Positions 43,790 to 53,139 are shown, counted from the stretch's first letter. The stretch is 64,000 bases of DNA from Saccharomonospora xinjiangensis XJ-54 (GCF_000258175.1 NZ_JH636049.1:1510982-1574981); one strand, 5' to 3'. The notes: generated by a model not told the origin, from the letters alone. Program-made: numbers and translations.

Positions 43790-44449
43790 GTGAACTCCGA
43801 GACGCACATCACCGGTTGGGTTGATCTCGGCGAATTCATCGAGGCATACCTCCCCGAGGACGACGTCCTTGCCACGGCACGCCTCCGAGCCGAGCAACTC
43901 GGCTGCCCACCGGTGTCGTGCGCCACGGGTTCGACACTCAGTTTCCTGACGGCCTCGGTACAGGCCAAGGCCGTCGTCGAGATCGGCACCGGCGCCGGTG
44001 TCAGCGGCCTCTACCTGTTACGGGGGATGACGCCCGACGGCGTGCTGACCTCGATCGACATCGAGCCGGAGTTCCACCGCAGCGCACGGCGCTCGTTCCT
44101 CGACGCGGGTTATCCCTCCGGGCGAACACGATTGATCATGGGACGGGCCCTCGATGTGCTCTCCCGGCTCACCACGGGCGGCTACGACCTGGTATTCGCC
44201 GACGCCGCGCGGGTGGAGTATCCGGGCTACTTCGACCTCGGAGTCCAGCTGCTGCGTCCGGGCGGGGTGATCGCCTTCCACAATGTGCTGGCTGCGGGTC
44301 AGATCGCCGATCCGACCCGCAGGGAGCCGGAACTGCTGGCCCTGCGCGACGTGGCTCGCGCCGTTCGGGAGGACGCCCGCCTCGTTCCCACACTGCTGCC
44401 CATGGGCAACGGATTGCTTGTCGCCGCGATGACCACGGCCCACGCCTGA
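43790..44449 (+). CDS. SAM-dependent O-methyltransferase (Rv1220c-like)
   Basis: A 219-residue class I methyltransferase of the catechol-OMT-like family (methyltransferase_3): motif I VVEIGTGAGVSGLYLL, then ITSIDIEPE-like LTSIDIEPEF and FADAARVEYPGYF. The methyl acceptor is unknown. GTG start at 43790 is placed directly after a -10 element. Divergent from sigE as Rv1220c is from Rv1221. Confidence 0.9.
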   Translation: MNSETHITGWVDLGEFIEAYLPEDDVLATARLRAEQLGCPPVSCATGSTLSFLTASVQAKAVVEIGTGAGVSGLYLLRGMTPDGVLTSIDIEPEFHRSARRSFLDAGYPSGRTRLIMGRALDVLSRLTTGGYDLVFADAARVEYPGYFDLGVQLLRPGGVIAFHNVLAAGQIADPTRREPELLALRDVARAVREDARLVPTLLPMGNGLLVAAMTTAHA

Positions 44450-44548
44450 CAACATGCTGTGTTCGTTCATGCCTCCACCGTAGCCCGAATTTCGAACATA
44501 CGTTCGGACACGATGGAGTGAAACTGAAACTCCGGGGTGTCAGGGGTG

Positions 44549-45745
44549 TCAGCGCCGAGCCAGTGCCACCACACCCGCAGCCGCACATCCCAGCCACGCC
44601 ACGACCGCGCCGACCAGCCACACCCAGCCCGCGTTTCCGAACACGACGCTGCCGAGGGTGCCGCCGACACTGCTCCCCACGTAGTACGCCAGCGTGTACA
44701 ACCCGGACGCCGACGCTCTGGCCCGCGGCGGCGCCTCAGCGACCGCCCACCCGCTGGCGACGGCGTGCGCGGCGAAGAAACCACCCGTGAACACCACGAA
44801 TCCCGCGATCACGACGACGAGCGAGTCCGCGACCGTCGCCACCGCTCCGGCGGCCGTCAGCGCGAGCGCGGCGAGCAGGCAGCGAAGCCTGCCGAATCGG
44901 GCAACCAGCCTGCCTGCCGTCGCCGAGGACACTGAGCCCACGGCGTAGCAGAGGAACACGAGAGAGGCGATGGCGGGGCTGAGATCGAGCGGCTCACCGG
45001 TGAGCCGGAAGGTCGCGGCGTTGTACAGGGCGACGAACGCCCCCATCGCGAGCAGCGCCACACCGTACTGAGCCAGCAGGACGGGTCTGCGCAGCCCGAG
45101 GAGGAACCCGGACAACACCGTGCGCATGCGGAGACGCTGCGGCCCCGCCCGCTCTCGCCGTGGCGAACGCGGCAGGGTCACCACAGCCACCGCCGCGCAC
45201 AGCAGCGCGATTCCGCCCACGACGGCGAGCGCACCCGGCCACCCGAGCCACTCGGTGACTCCCCCTGCCGCGAGGCGCCCGAGCATGCCGCCCACCGTGT
45301 TCCCGGCGACCATGGCACCCACAGCGGCCGCCACTCCGGCCGGGCCGAGTAATTCGGCGAGGTAGGCGGCCGCGACGCCGGGAAAACCGGCGATGGCCAC
45401 CCCCTGGAGCACTCGGAGCACGAGCAGGACGTCGAAAGACGGTGCGAACGGCAGCAGCAGTCCCAGCACGGCCGATGCCAGCACCGAGGCGACGATGACC
45501 GGCCGCTTGCCGACGAGTTCGGACAGGATCGCAACCGGCAGGACCGCCGCCGCGAGGCCACCCGTGCCCGCCGACACGGCGAGTGACGCCGCTCCCGGGT
45601 CGAGCCCGAACTCGGCGGCCAACTGGGGAAGCAGCGGCTGCGGCGCGTACAGCAGCGAGAACGAGCAGATCCCGGCCGCGGCCACCGACACCGTGACGCG
45701 GCGACCACTCACCTCGACGTGCGGCTCCCTCGCGGTCACATTCAC
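44549..45745 (-). CDS. MFS transporter divergent from LysR regulator
   Basis: A 398-residue 12-segment major facilitator of the sugar/drug-H+ type (YnfM/Bcr-like): PQPLLPQLAAEFG near the start and RVLQGVAIAGFP in the first half. GTG at 45745 with weak ribosome site. The LysR gene lies divergently 64 bases away, so export of the LysR ligand is plausible. Substrate unknown. Confidence 0.88.
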   Translation of the reverse strand: MNVTAREPHVEVSGRRVTVSVAAAGICSFSLLYAPQPLLPQLAAEFGLDPGAASLAVSAGTGGLAAAVLPVAILSELVGKRPVIVASVLASAVLGLLLPFAPSFDVLLVLRVLQGVAIAGFPGVAAAYLAELLGPAGVAAAVGAMVAGNTVGGMLGRLAAGGVTEWLGWPGALAVVGGIALLCAAVAVVTLPRSPRRERAGPQRLRMRTVLSGFLLGLRRPVLLAQYGVALLAMGAFVALYNAATFRLTGEPLDLSPAIASLVFLCYAVGSVSSATAGRLVARFGRLRCLLAALALTAAGAVATVADSLVVVIAGFVVFTGGFFAAHAVASGWAVAEAPPRARASASGLYTLAYYVGSSVGGTLGSVVFGNAGWVWLVGAVVAWLGCAAAGVVALARR

Positions 45746-45809
45746 ACCGACCGACGGTAAGCGACGCTAAACTATGCGTCCAATACCTATATATGCCACG
45801 ATCTATACG
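45746..45809. promoter_or_regulatory. AT-rich intergenic control region, MFS/LysR pair
   Basis: TATATAT (45788-45794) and CTATACG (45803-45809) stand out against the GC-rich background; one could be the -10 of lysR, and repeated ATAC/CTATA elements may bind LysR. No clean T-n11-A palindrome is evident. Confidence 0.4.
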
Positions 45810-46841
45810 ATGATGGATGAATGCGACGTCACGCGGCTGGCCGCTGAACTGGCCCCGGCAGCAGCACTGCTGCGTGAGGTGAAGCTCACCTCGAACATCA
45901 CGAAAGCCGCCGCCGAACTGGGCATCCCCCAGCCGACCGCCAGCCGTCGCCTCGCCGCGCTCGGCGACGCGCTCGGCACTCCGCTCACCGTCCCGAACGG
46001 CAGGGGAATCCGACTCACCCGCGCGGGGCTTCTCCTCGCCGACGCGGCCGAGCAGGCCATCGGCGTCCTCGGACAGGGTGTGCGCCGGGTGCGGGAGGAG
46101 ATCGATCCAGAGTCAGGGCACGTCGCACTCGGGTTCCTGCACCTGCTCGGACGTTCCCTCGTGCCCGGCCTGCTCCGTGACTTCCGGGCAGGTCACCCGC
46201 GAACCCGGTTCAGCCTCGTGCAGGGTTCCCGGCAGAGCATCGTGGACAGGCTGACCTCGGGCGACATCGACCTCGCGCTGGTGGCTCCTCTGCCCGCAGG
46301 ACCGTCGCTGGACTCGGTGGTGGTCACCGATCAGGAACTGTTCGTCGCCGTGCCGGAGGACCACCCGCTCGCCGCGAGACCCACCGTCGAGCTGAGCGAA
46401 CTCTCCAGCGAGGCGTTCGTGATGCTCGAACACGGCTACGGGCTCCGGCAGATCACCGACGACCTCTGTGCCGAGGCCGGGTTCACGCCGACGGTGGCCT
46501 TCGAGGGGCAGGAGTCGGACACGGTGCGGGGACTCGTCGCCGCTGGGCTCGGTGTCGCCCTGCTCCCCGCGTTCGAACCGCACCCGCCGTCAGGGGTGGT
46601 CGAGATCCCGCTCGCCCCGCGCGTCACTCGTGAGATCGGCCTGGTGTGGCCGTCTGACCGGCCGCTGCCACCCGCCGTGGCCGCGTTCCGCGAGTTCGTC
46701 CGCAACCGCACCAGCGGCGATCACTCGCTGCCGCTCGGCGGCGATCACTCGCTGCCGCTCGGCGGCGCAGGACGTCGAACGCGATCGGATTCGCCCCAGG
46801 CAGCTCACTCCCTGCCGCTCAACGGGCGTAGGAGGCCGTGA
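45810..46841 (+). CDS. LysR family transcriptional regulator with repeat-built C-terminal tail
   Basis: A 343-residue LysR protein: N-terminal winged helix-turn-helix (LTSNITKAAAELGIPQPTASR) and a periplasmic-binding-like effector domain (about 95-300). Unusual is the C-terminus: GDHSLPLG occurs twice in tandem and HSLPL a third time, all encoded by DNA repeats. ATG at 45810 or 45813. The 3' end overlaps the convergent pepA by 23 bases. Likely regulates the divergent MFS gene. Confidence 0.88.
   Translation: MMDECDVTRLAAELAPAAALLREVKLTSNITKAAAELGIPQPTASRRLAALGDALGTPLTVPNGRGIRLTRAGLLLADAAEQAIGVLGQGVRRVREEIDPESGHVALGFLHLLGRSLVPGLLRDFRAGHPRTRFSLVQGSRQSIVDRLTSGDIDLALVAPLPAGPSLDSVVVTDQELFVAVPEDHPLAARPTVELSELSSEAFVMLEHGYGLRQITDDLCAEAGFTPTVAFEGQESDTVRGLVAAGLGVALLPAFEPHPPSGVVEIPLAPRVTREIGLVWPSDRPLPPAVAAFREFVRNRTSGDHSLPLGGDHSLPLGGAGRRTRSDSPQAAHSLPLNGRRRP
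46716..46763. repeat. 24-bp tandem repeat, two copies, inside the lysR 3' end
   Basis: Copies start at 46716 and 46740; each begins GGCGATCACTCGCTG and continues through CCGCTCGGC. A third degenerate piece (CTCACTCCCTGCCGCTC) appears near 46804. The period of 24 keeps the reading frame, giving repeated GDHSLPLG. Confidence 0.8.
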
Positions 46842-48330
46842 ACTCCACGAGTGTCCTCGCGGCGAAACCCGTACCACCGGGCACCACCTCGGCGTAGGTT
46901 CCCTCCGCACGGGCCGGGCCCGCGATGTCGAGGTGCGCCCACGGAACATCGGCCGTGAACTCGCGCAGGAACAACGCAGCGGTGATACCGCCGGGACCGG
47001 GTGGGCACTGGCGGACGTCGGCGACATCGGCGCGAACGGCGTCGGCGTGCTCACTGGACAGCGGCATGCGCCACCACTGTTCCCCCACCTCGTCGCCTGC
47101 CGCGCCGATGCGCAAGGCGAGGTCGTCGTCGGTGGCGAAGAGACCGCCGGTGCGCAGGCCGAGCGCGACTTTCATCGCGCCCGTGAGGGTGGCGACATCG
47201 ACCACGACGTCAGGCCGGTAGGTGGCGATCCCGTAGGCCAGCGCGTCGGCGAGCACGATCCGGCCCTCGGCGTCGGTGTTGTCGATCTGCGTCGTGCGGC
47301 CTCCGTAGTGGCGCACCACGTCACCGGGCCGATAGGAGGAGCCGGAGACGAGATTCTCCGCGGACGGCACGAGACCGGTGACCCGCACGGGCAGTTCCAA
47401 CGCGGCGATCGCACGCAACGCCGCGATGACCGCACCGCCACCGGACATGTCGGTGCGCATGAGGTGCATGCCCTCCGCGGGCTTGAGCGACAGCCCACCG
47501 GAATCGAACGTGATGCCCTTGCCGACGAGCAGCAGGTGAGTGGTCGCGCCCTCCGGCCGGTACGACAGTTCGATGAGCCGTGGCGCGTTCGCCGAGCCTC
47601 CACCGACCGCGAGGATGCCGCCGAATCCGTGTTCGGCCAGCCACTTCTCGTCGCGCACGGTGACGGTGAGACCCCGCACGTCCCTCGCGACCGACTCGGC
47701 CGTGTTCGAGAGCCAGGCCGGTGTCTTCACGTTGGACGGCGTGTTGGCCAGGTCGCGCGCCAGTGCGGTGGCCCGGCCGAGTTCGCGGGCCCGCGACACC
47801 GCGTCCGCGAACTCGCCGACGTTCCCGACGTCACCGCCCGAACCGTCGGGAACCAGCAGCCGGACGGTGCGCACGCGTGCGGGCTTCTCGTCCGAGGTCA
47901 CGCGGTAGCGGTAGCCGCCGAGGAGGGCTCCGGTGGCGAAAGCCGCGTAGTCACCGGCGAGGGCCGACTCGGGAAACCGCACCTGCACGGTCAACGGTGG
48001 ACGGCCACCCGAGTCGGCCTCGACGTCGGCGTAGGACTGTGCGGCGCGCACGAACGCGGCGCCCGCCGCACGGAAGTGCCGTGGAGCGCCCTTGCCGAGT
48101 CCGACGACCCACCGGGGGCCTTCGGCGCCGGGCAGGACAGCGACCTCCCCTTCCTTACCGCCGAAACCCAGTTCGGCCGGCACGCCGGAAGGCAGGGAAG
48201 GCAGGGAAGACGCTGAAGCCACGGCCCCCTCGGGGACGAGCAACGCCTCGGGGGCTCCTCGCTTGGCGCGGCCTGCCACCTCCACGTCGATCAACCGCGA
48301 GGGGACTGACGGAAGCGGCGAACGCGGCAT
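46819..48330 (-). CDS. pepA: Leucyl aminopeptidase (M17)
   Basis: A 503-residue cytosolic M17 peptidase. C-terminal catalytic domain has GKGITFDSGGLSLKP and the family signature NTDAEGRIVL; two metal ions are bound by these. Releases N-terminal residues from peptides. ATG at 48330 has GGAGATCGC upstream; GTG 48345 is possible. Overlaps lysR by 23 bases at the 3' ends. The N-terminus from about 1-180 is variable, as usual. Confidence 0.92.
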   Translation of the reverse strand: MPRSPLPSVPSRLIDVEVAGRAKRGAPEALLVPEGAVASASSLPSLPSGVPAELGFGGKEGEVAVLPGAEGPRWVVGLGKGAPRHFRAAGAAFVRAAQSYADVEADSGGRPPLTVQVRFPESALAGDYAAFATGALLGGYRYRVTSDEKPARVRTVRLLVPDGSGGDVGNVGEFADAVSRARELGRATALARDLANTPSNVKTPAWLSNTAESVARDVRGLTVTVRDEKWLAEHGFGGILAVGGGSANAPRLIELSYRPEGATTHLLLVGKGITFDSGGLSLKPAEGMHLMRTDMSGGGAVIAALRAIAALELPVRVTGLVPSAENLVSGSSYRPGDVVRHYGGRTTQIDNTDAEGRIVLADALAYGIATYRPDVVVDVATLTGAMKVALGLRTGGLFATDDDLALRIGAAGDEVGEQWWRMPLSSEHADAVRADVADVRQCPPGPGGITAALFLREFTADVPWAHLDIAGPARAEGTYAEVVPGGTGFAARTLVEFTASYAR

Positions 48331-48399
48331 GCGATCTCCAGGCACTACGAATCAGGCCAGGTCGATCGGAATCGACGCAGGCTGGGTTGGAAGGGGAAT

Positions 48400-48567
48400 T
48401 CAGCTGGTGGCCTGCTGAAGGGCCGCACCGAGGTCCTTGGCCTCCTCAGCCGTCAGCTCGACGACGAGACGCCCACCGCCCTCCAGTGGTACGCGCATCA
48501 CGAGGCCCCGCCCCTCCTTGGTCACTTCGAGGGGACCATCTCCGGTCCGGGGCTTCATGGCCGCCAT
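48400..48567 (-). CDS. DUF3117 small protein (Rv1211-like)
   Basis: A 55-residue conserved actinobacterial protein, MAAMKPRTGDGPLEVTKEG at the start and ending AAALQQATS-like (GAALQQATS). GGAGGGAGC precedes the ATG at 48567. Function unknown; very high conservation in the family. It lies 69 bases upstream of pepA on the same strand. Too short for most gene finders. Confidence 0.85.
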   Translation of the reverse strand: MAAMKPRTGDGPLEVTKEGRGLVMRVPLEGGGRLVVELTAEEAKDLGAALQQATS

Positions 48568-48755
48568 AGCGTGCTCCCTCCGTTACGAACCAGCGCGCCC
48601 GGGTCGCGCTCGTCAAAGCAACCGGGTCGTGACCATTGTCCCCCATGAGGAGTCGGCCGCGAACGTGGACCGATCTTAGCGGCGCGGGATCGCTGCTGGT
48701 ATGCGCGCCGCGAGCCTGTCAGACTCGCGGGTCGAGAACGACAACGGAGGATTCG

Positions 48756-49604
48756 GTGACCGCACACCACAGCACACAAACGACCACGAACGCAGGAGGC
48801 GAGAGCGAGAGGAGCGCGGAGGACGTGCTCCTGATCGCCGACGCCGACGGCGTGCGAACCCTGACGCTGAACCGGCCGAAGGCGTACAACTCGCTCACCG
48901 TGGAGTTGAAGGAGCGCCTGTTCACGGCGCTGCGGGACGCGGCGGAGGACGACGAGGTACGGGCGGTCGTGCTCACCGGTGCGGGCAAGGCGTTCTGCGC
49001 GGGCCAGGACCTCAAGGAGCACGTCGGCATGCTGCGCTCCGGCGACAGCGCGCCGCTGCGGACCGTGTCCGAGCACTACAACCCCATCGTCACCACGATC
49101 GTGGACATGCCGAAGCCGGTGATCGCCGCCGTCAACGGCTCGGCCGCGGGAGCGGGGGCGGCGTTCGCCTACGCCTCCGACCTGCGCATCGCAGGGGCCT
49201 CGGCGAGTTTCGTGATGGCGTTCGCCGGGGTCGGGCTCGGGCCGGACTCCGGGGCGTCGTGGACGCTCCAGCGGCTGATCGGCCAGGGCAGGGCGATCGA
49301 GTTGATGATGCTCGCCCGCAAGGTGGACAGCGCCGAGGCGCTGCGGCTCGGGCTTGTCGGCGAGGTGGTGCCGGACGAGGAGCTCGCCGCCCGCGCCCAG
49401 GCCGTGGCCGCTCAGCTCGCGGCAGGCCCCACCAGGGCTTACGCCAAGGTCAAGAGCACGGTGGCTGCCGCGGCGTCGTCCTCGCTCGCCGAGGCGCTGG
49501 CCGAGGAGGACGCGGCGCAGACCGAACTGGGCCGCACGGCCGACCATCGGGAAGCCGTGGAGGCGTTCGTGGAGAAGCGCCGCCCCAAGTTCACCGGAAA
49601 GTAG
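48756..49604 (+). CDS. Enoyl-CoA hydratase/isomerase family protein
   Basis: A 282-residue crotonase: residues TLNRPKAYNSLTVEL, oxyanion-hole sequences CAGQDLKEH and NGSAAGAGAAFAY. Probably hydrates or isomerises a 2-enoyl-CoA; similarity to PaaG/PaaB-type members is possible. GTG at 48756 has GGAGG at five bases; the longer in-frame reading is unlikely. Convergent with the glycosylase gene. Confidence 0.9.
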   Translation: MTAHHSTQTTTNAGGESERSAEDVLLIADADGVRTLTLNRPKAYNSLTVELKERLFTALRDAAEDDEVRAVVLTGAGKAFCAGQDLKEHVGMLRSGDSAPLRTVSEHYNPIVTTIVDMPKPVIAAVNGSAAGAGAAFAYASDLRIAGASASFVMAFAGVGLGPDSGASWTLQRLIGQGRAIELMMLARKVDSAEALRLGLVGEVVPDEELAARAQAVAAQLAAGPTRAYAKVKSTVAAAASSSLAEALAEEDAAQTELGRTADHREAVEAFVEKRRPKFTGK

Positions 49605-49630
49605 GTCCTCCTGTGGTGTTTCCGCGCGGC

Positions 49631-50203
49631 TCAGCCCGCGCGGAAACACCCCGCGACGTGGTCGTCCACCATGCCCGTCGCCTGCATCATGGCGTAACAA
49701 GTCGTGGGCCCCACGAAGGAGAAGCCACGCTTCTTCAGTGCTTTCGCCATCGCCACCGACTCGGGTGTGGTGGCGGGGACGTCGGCCATCGTCCTCGGCC
49801 TCGGCCTGGTGCCGCGGTCGGGTGCGAACGACCACAGCAGCTCGTCGAGTGGCACGTCGAGCCGCGCGACGGCCCTCGCGTTGGCGATCGTCGCGAGGAT
49901 CTTCGCCCTGTTGCGCACGATGGCAGTGTCGGCGAGCAGCCGTGCGACGTCGTCATCGCCGAAGGTGGCGACGTGCTCAGGAACGAAGCCTGCGAAGGCG
50001 CGGCGGAAACCCTCGCGCTTGCGGAGGATGGTCAGCCACGAGAGACCCGACTGGAACGCCTCCAGCGAGAGCCGCTCGAACAGCTCCGTCTCCCCCTGGA
50101 GAGGCACACCCCACTCGTCGTCGTGATACGCGGCGTAGTCGGGAGCCGTGTTGCCCCACGCGCAGCGGGCGAGCCCGTCGGTGCCGACCAATTCCGGGCT
50201 CAC
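49631..50203 (-). CDS. tag: DNA-3-methyladenine glycosylase I
   Basis: Excises 3-methyladenine from alkylated DNA. The 190 residues include CAWGN near the start, YHDDEWGVPL, and the C-terminal DDHVAGC; the four zinc ligands (Cys, His, His, Cys) of the Tag family are present. GTG at 50203 overlaps the SRPBCC stop by 4 bases (GTGA). Rv1210 has the same setting. A longer ORF through the upstream gene is spurious. Confidence 0.92.
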   Translation of the reverse strand: MSPELVGTDGLARCAWGNTAPDYAAYHDDEWGVPLQGETELFERLSLEAFQSGLSWLTILRKREGFRRAFAGFVPEHVATFGDDDVARLLADTAIVRNRAKILATIANARAVARLDVPLDELLWSFAPDRGTRPRPRTMADVPATTPESVAMAKALKKRGFSFVGPTTCYAMMQATGMVDDHVAGCFRAG

Positions 50204-50652
50204 CCGCCCACCTCGTAGTTCTCCGCGAACGTCGCGAACGTCCGCATCGAGCGCCTCAGCGCCACCGCGAACGCCGGCCTCACCAGTAGCCACCCCAGCC
50301 TCCCCACAGGGCCGAACGGCGGTGTGAACTCCTCGGCCCATGTGAACACGCACCGCGTCGGCCCCTTCGCGTGCACGTGGAAGGTCCCCGTACCCCGCAC
50401 CACCTTGCCAAGGTGGCGGACGGTACACCGCACCGGGGGCTCCCAGTTCGTGATCTCCATGGGATCGGTGACACCGACTCCCCCGACTCCGGTGAACGCC
50501 TCGAGCCGCGAACCGACACTGCGCCCGTTGCCCGAGACCACCCGCACGGTCGTGCCGAGGATCCACTCGCTCTGCCGCTCCCAGTCGGTGAGGGCGAGCC
50601 AGGTCGTGCCTGCCGGTGCCGCGACCTCCACCGACAGCGCGAGGTCACTCAC
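50200..50652 (-). CDS. SRPBCC (START-like) family protein
   Basis: A 150-residue protein of the polyketide cyclase/dehydrase superfamily, with SVEVAAPAGTTWLALTDW at the start and FTWAEEFTPPFGPVGR in the middle. Binds small hydrophobic molecules; function unknown. GTG at 50652, overlapping the end of the DivIVA-like gene by 8 bases, and coupled to tag. Confidence 0.86.
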   Translation of the reverse strand: MSDLALSVEVAAPAGTTWLALTDWERQSEWILGTTVRVVSGNGRSVGSRLEAFTGVGGVGVTDPMEITNWEPPVRCTVRHLGKVVRGTGTFHVHAKGPTRCVFTWAEEFTPPFGPVGRLGWLLVRPAFAVALRRSMRTFATFAENYEVGG

Positions 50653-50959
50653 GATGCACCTCGGCGTCGGCGCGATGAGCCTCCAGCTCGGCCACCCTGG
50701 CGCGCAGCAGGTCGATCTCCGTGCCGAGCCGCGACATCACCCAATCGACCTCCGACATCTTGTAACCCCGCAGCACGACCTGGAATCTCACGTCGTTGAC
50801 GTCGGCGCTCGTGATGTCATCCGAGGGAAGGCGCGTGGGCGAACTCCCCGGCGGAAGCGGCGCCAGCTCCTCACCCCTGCCGAACACGAGCGAGGCCAGC
50901 AGGAACACCACGGCCGCCACCAGCAGCATCACGAGGAGGTAGATCAGGGCGGTGGTCAC
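50645..50959 (-). CDS. DivIVA-domain membrane protein (Rv1209-like)
   Basis: A 104-residue protein: one N-terminal transmembrane helix (LIYLLVMLLVAAVVFLLASLVF) and a DivIVA-like motif VRFQVVLRGYKMSEVDWVM followed by a short coiled coil. May bind curved membrane or a cell-wall growth site. GTG at 50959 chosen; upstream continuation lacks similarity. Head of the three-gene run to tag. Confidence 0.8.
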   Translation of the reverse strand: MTTALIYLLVMLLVAAVVFLLASLVFGRGEELAPLPPGSSPTRLPSDDITSADVNDVRFQVVLRGYKMSEVDWVMSRLGTEIDLLRARVAELEAHRADAEVHRE

Positions 50960-51066
50960 ACCACGATCGTGACACACGCGCCGGGCCCGCGTGCGCTTCG
51001 CCAGCCACCCTCGGGCCGGGGGCTCCGCCGTGCGATCCTGGACGGCGACCGACACCGGGAGGGACC

Positions 51067-51741
51067 GTGTTACCACTGCTGATCAGGGGTACGCTCGCGC
51101 CGCTGGCCAGGCTCGTCTACCGCCCCGACGTCGAGGGCGCTGAGAACGTGCCGTCATCCGGACCGGTGTTGTTCGCGCCCAACCACAGGTCCGCGATCGA
51201 CACGGCCGTGCTCTCCCTCGTCTCGCCCCGGCCAGTGCGCTTCCTCGGCAAGGCGGAGTACTTCACGGGAAAAGGCCTACGCGGCCGGGCCCTCGCCTCG
51301 TTCCTCTCCGCGCTCGGCTACGTGCCCGTCGAGCGCGGCAACGCCATGGCCGGACTCGCCGCGCTCGACGCGGCACGTGAGGTGCTCGAAGCGGGCGAGA
51401 CCTTCGCGATCTATCCGGAAGGCACCCGTTCACTCGACGGCAGGCTGCACAGGGGACACACCGGCGTCGGCAGTCTCGCGCTCGAAACAGGGGCCACGGT
51501 GGTGCCCGTGGCCCTGAGTGGCACGGAGCGGCTGCTGCCGGTGGGCAGGAAGATCCCCCGGTTCGCCAAGGTCCGGGTGCGCTTCGGCGAACCGCTCGAC
51601 TTCTCCCGCTACGCCGGACTCGGCTCGTCGCCCGCGATCCGACGGGCCGTGACCGACGAGATCATGTACTCGATCATGGAGTTATCGGGCCTCGAATACG
51701 TGGACCGCTACCACGAACGCCCCGCGTCCGAAGCGGCATGA
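51067..51741 (+). CDS. 1-acylglycerol-3-phosphate O-acyltransferase (PlsC type)
   Basis: A 224-residue acyltransferase: NHRSAIDT gives the H-x4-D motif, and EGTRS the phosphate-binding motif. Acylates lysophosphatidate or a related lipid. GTG at 51067 follows GGGAGGGACC. Divergent from the DivIVA-like gene, convergent with the LOG genes. Confidence 0.9.
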   Translation: MLPLLIRGTLAPLARLVYRPDVEGAENVPSSGPVLFAPNHRSAIDTAVLSLVSPRPVRFLGKAEYFTGKGLRGRALASFLSALGYVPVERGNAMAGLAALDAAREVLEAGETFAIYPEGTRSLDGRLHRGHTGVGSLALETGATVVPVALSGTERLLPVGRKIPRFAKVRVRFGEPLDFSRYAGLGSSPAIRRAVTDEIMYSIMELSGLEYVDRYHERPASEAA

Positions 51742-51787
51742 GCGGCGTGAGCCGCGTGAACCGGCGGTGCCGTCTGCGATGCGCCGG

Positions 51788-52357
51788 TCAGCTCGCCCAC
51801 TTGTCGATCGGCGTGTAGGTGTGCCGGGAGAAGGCGTCGAGCAGCGCCTCGGCGTCGTCGTTGACGATCACGAGATCACGGCTGCTCTCACCGAGGAAAC
51901 CCTCGGTCACCATGTGGTCGAGGAACTCGGCCATCTTGGTGTAGTAGCCCCTGACGTCGAGCAGCCCGACCGGCTTGGCGTGCAGGCCGAGCTGCGCCCA
52001 CGTCCAGACCTCGAACAGCTCCTCCAGCGTGCCCGCACCGCCAGGCAGCGCCACGAATCCGTCGGACAGCCGCGCCATCGTGGCCTTCCGCTCGTGCATG
52101 TCCTCGACGACGTGGAGTTTCGTGAGCTCGTGGTGAGCGATCTCGGCGCGCATCAGGTGCTTGGGGATCACACCGATGACCTCGCCACCCGCCTCAAGCG
52201 CCGCGTCGGCCACGACACCCATCAGCCCGACCTGGCCACCGCCGTAGACCACGCCGATGCCGCGTTCGGCGAGCAGCTTCCCCACCGCGGCGGCCTCGAC
52301 CGCGTAGGCGGGGTCCTTGCCCGAGGACGAGCCGCAGAAAACGCAGAGCCGCTTCAC
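51788..52357 (-). CDS. LOG family cytokinin-activating-type phosphoribohydrolase (Rv1205-like)
   Basis: A 189-residue protein with the LOG motif PGGAGTLEELFE and an N-terminal FCGSSSG. LOG enzymes release free cytokinin bases from nucleoside 5'-monophosphates. GTG at 52357 shares one base with the stop of the upstream LOG gene (TAGTG), so both are coupled. Rv1205 is its counterpart beside dapE. Confidence 0.88.
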   Translation of the reverse strand: MKRLCVFCGSSSGKDPAYAVEAAAVGKLLAERGIGVVYGGGQVGLMGVVADAALEAGGEVIGVIPKHLMRAEIAHHELTKLHVVEDMHERKATMARLSDGFVALPGGAGTLEELFEVWTWAQLGLHAKPVGLLDVRGYYTKMAEFLDHMVTEGFLGESSRDLVIVNDDAEALLDAFSRHTYTPIDKWAS

Positions 52358-53139
52358 TAGTGAGTGTCCTCCCATGCCTTGTATGCCTCCTGCACCACAC
52401 CGACCGCGTCATCGACGTCGTCGGTGACGTGCAGCAACGCCATGTCTCGTTCGTTGATCTTGCCTTCGGCGAAGACAGTGCCGCGCACCCAGTCGTACAG
52501 CCCGCCCCAGTACGACGAGCCGAACAGCACGACAGGGAACTTCGTCACCTTCTTGGTCTGCACGAGTGTGAGTGCCTCGAACAGCTCGTCGAGCGTGCCG
52601 AAGCCACCGGGCAGGCAGATGAACGCCTGCGCGTACTTCACGAACATCGTCTTGCGCGCGAAGAAGTAGCGGAAGTTCACGCCGAGGTCCACCCACGGGT
52701 TGAGGCCCTGTTCGAACGGCAGCTCGATGCCGAGTCCGATGGACAGCCCTCCCGCCTCCGACGCTCCCCGGTTCACGGCCTCCATCGAGCCGGGGCCACC
52801 ACCGGTGATCGCGGCGAAACCCGCGCCTGCCAGCGCGGCACCGATCTGCCTGCCGAGCTGGTACTCGGGGTGGTCGCGGGGCGTGCGGGCCGATCCGAAC
52901 ACCGTCACCGCGCGCGGAACCTCGGCCAGCGCGCCGAAGCCCTCGACGAACTCGGCCTGGATGCGCAGTACCCGCCACGGATCGGTGTGCACCCAGTCGC
53001 TGGGACCGCGCGAGTCCAGGAGGCGCTGGTCGGTGGTCGAGTCCTCCGACTGCCTGCTCCTGCGCAGGACGACAGGGCCACGGTGCCGTTCCGATGGGTG
53101 CTCGTCTGCGTTGTCGATGTCGGGCGTCACCTCGGTCAC
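52357..53139 (-). CDS. Second LOG-family protein (TIGR00730)
   Basis: A 260-residue longer paralogue: an N-terminal disordered stretch of about 65 residues, then VFGSARTPRDHPEY, GGGPGSMEA and PGGFGTLDELFE. GTG at 53139 is chosen because earlier starts would overlap dapE. Lies 16 bases after dapE and is coupled to the short LOG gene. Why two LOG proteins are paired is unknown. Confidence 0.85.
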   Translation of the reverse strand: MTEVTPDIDNADEHPSERHRGPVVLRRSRQSEDSTTDQRLLDSRGPSDWVHTDPWRVLRIQAEFVEGFGALAEVPRAVTVFGSARTPRDHPEYQLGRQIGAALAGAGFAAITGGGPGSMEAVNRGASEAGGLSIGLGIELPFEQGLNPWVDLGVNFRYFFARKTMFVKYAQAFICLPGGFGTLDELFEALTLVQTKKVTKFPVVLFGSSYWGGLYDWVRGTVFAEGKINERDMALLHVTDDVDDAVGVVQEAYKAWEDTH

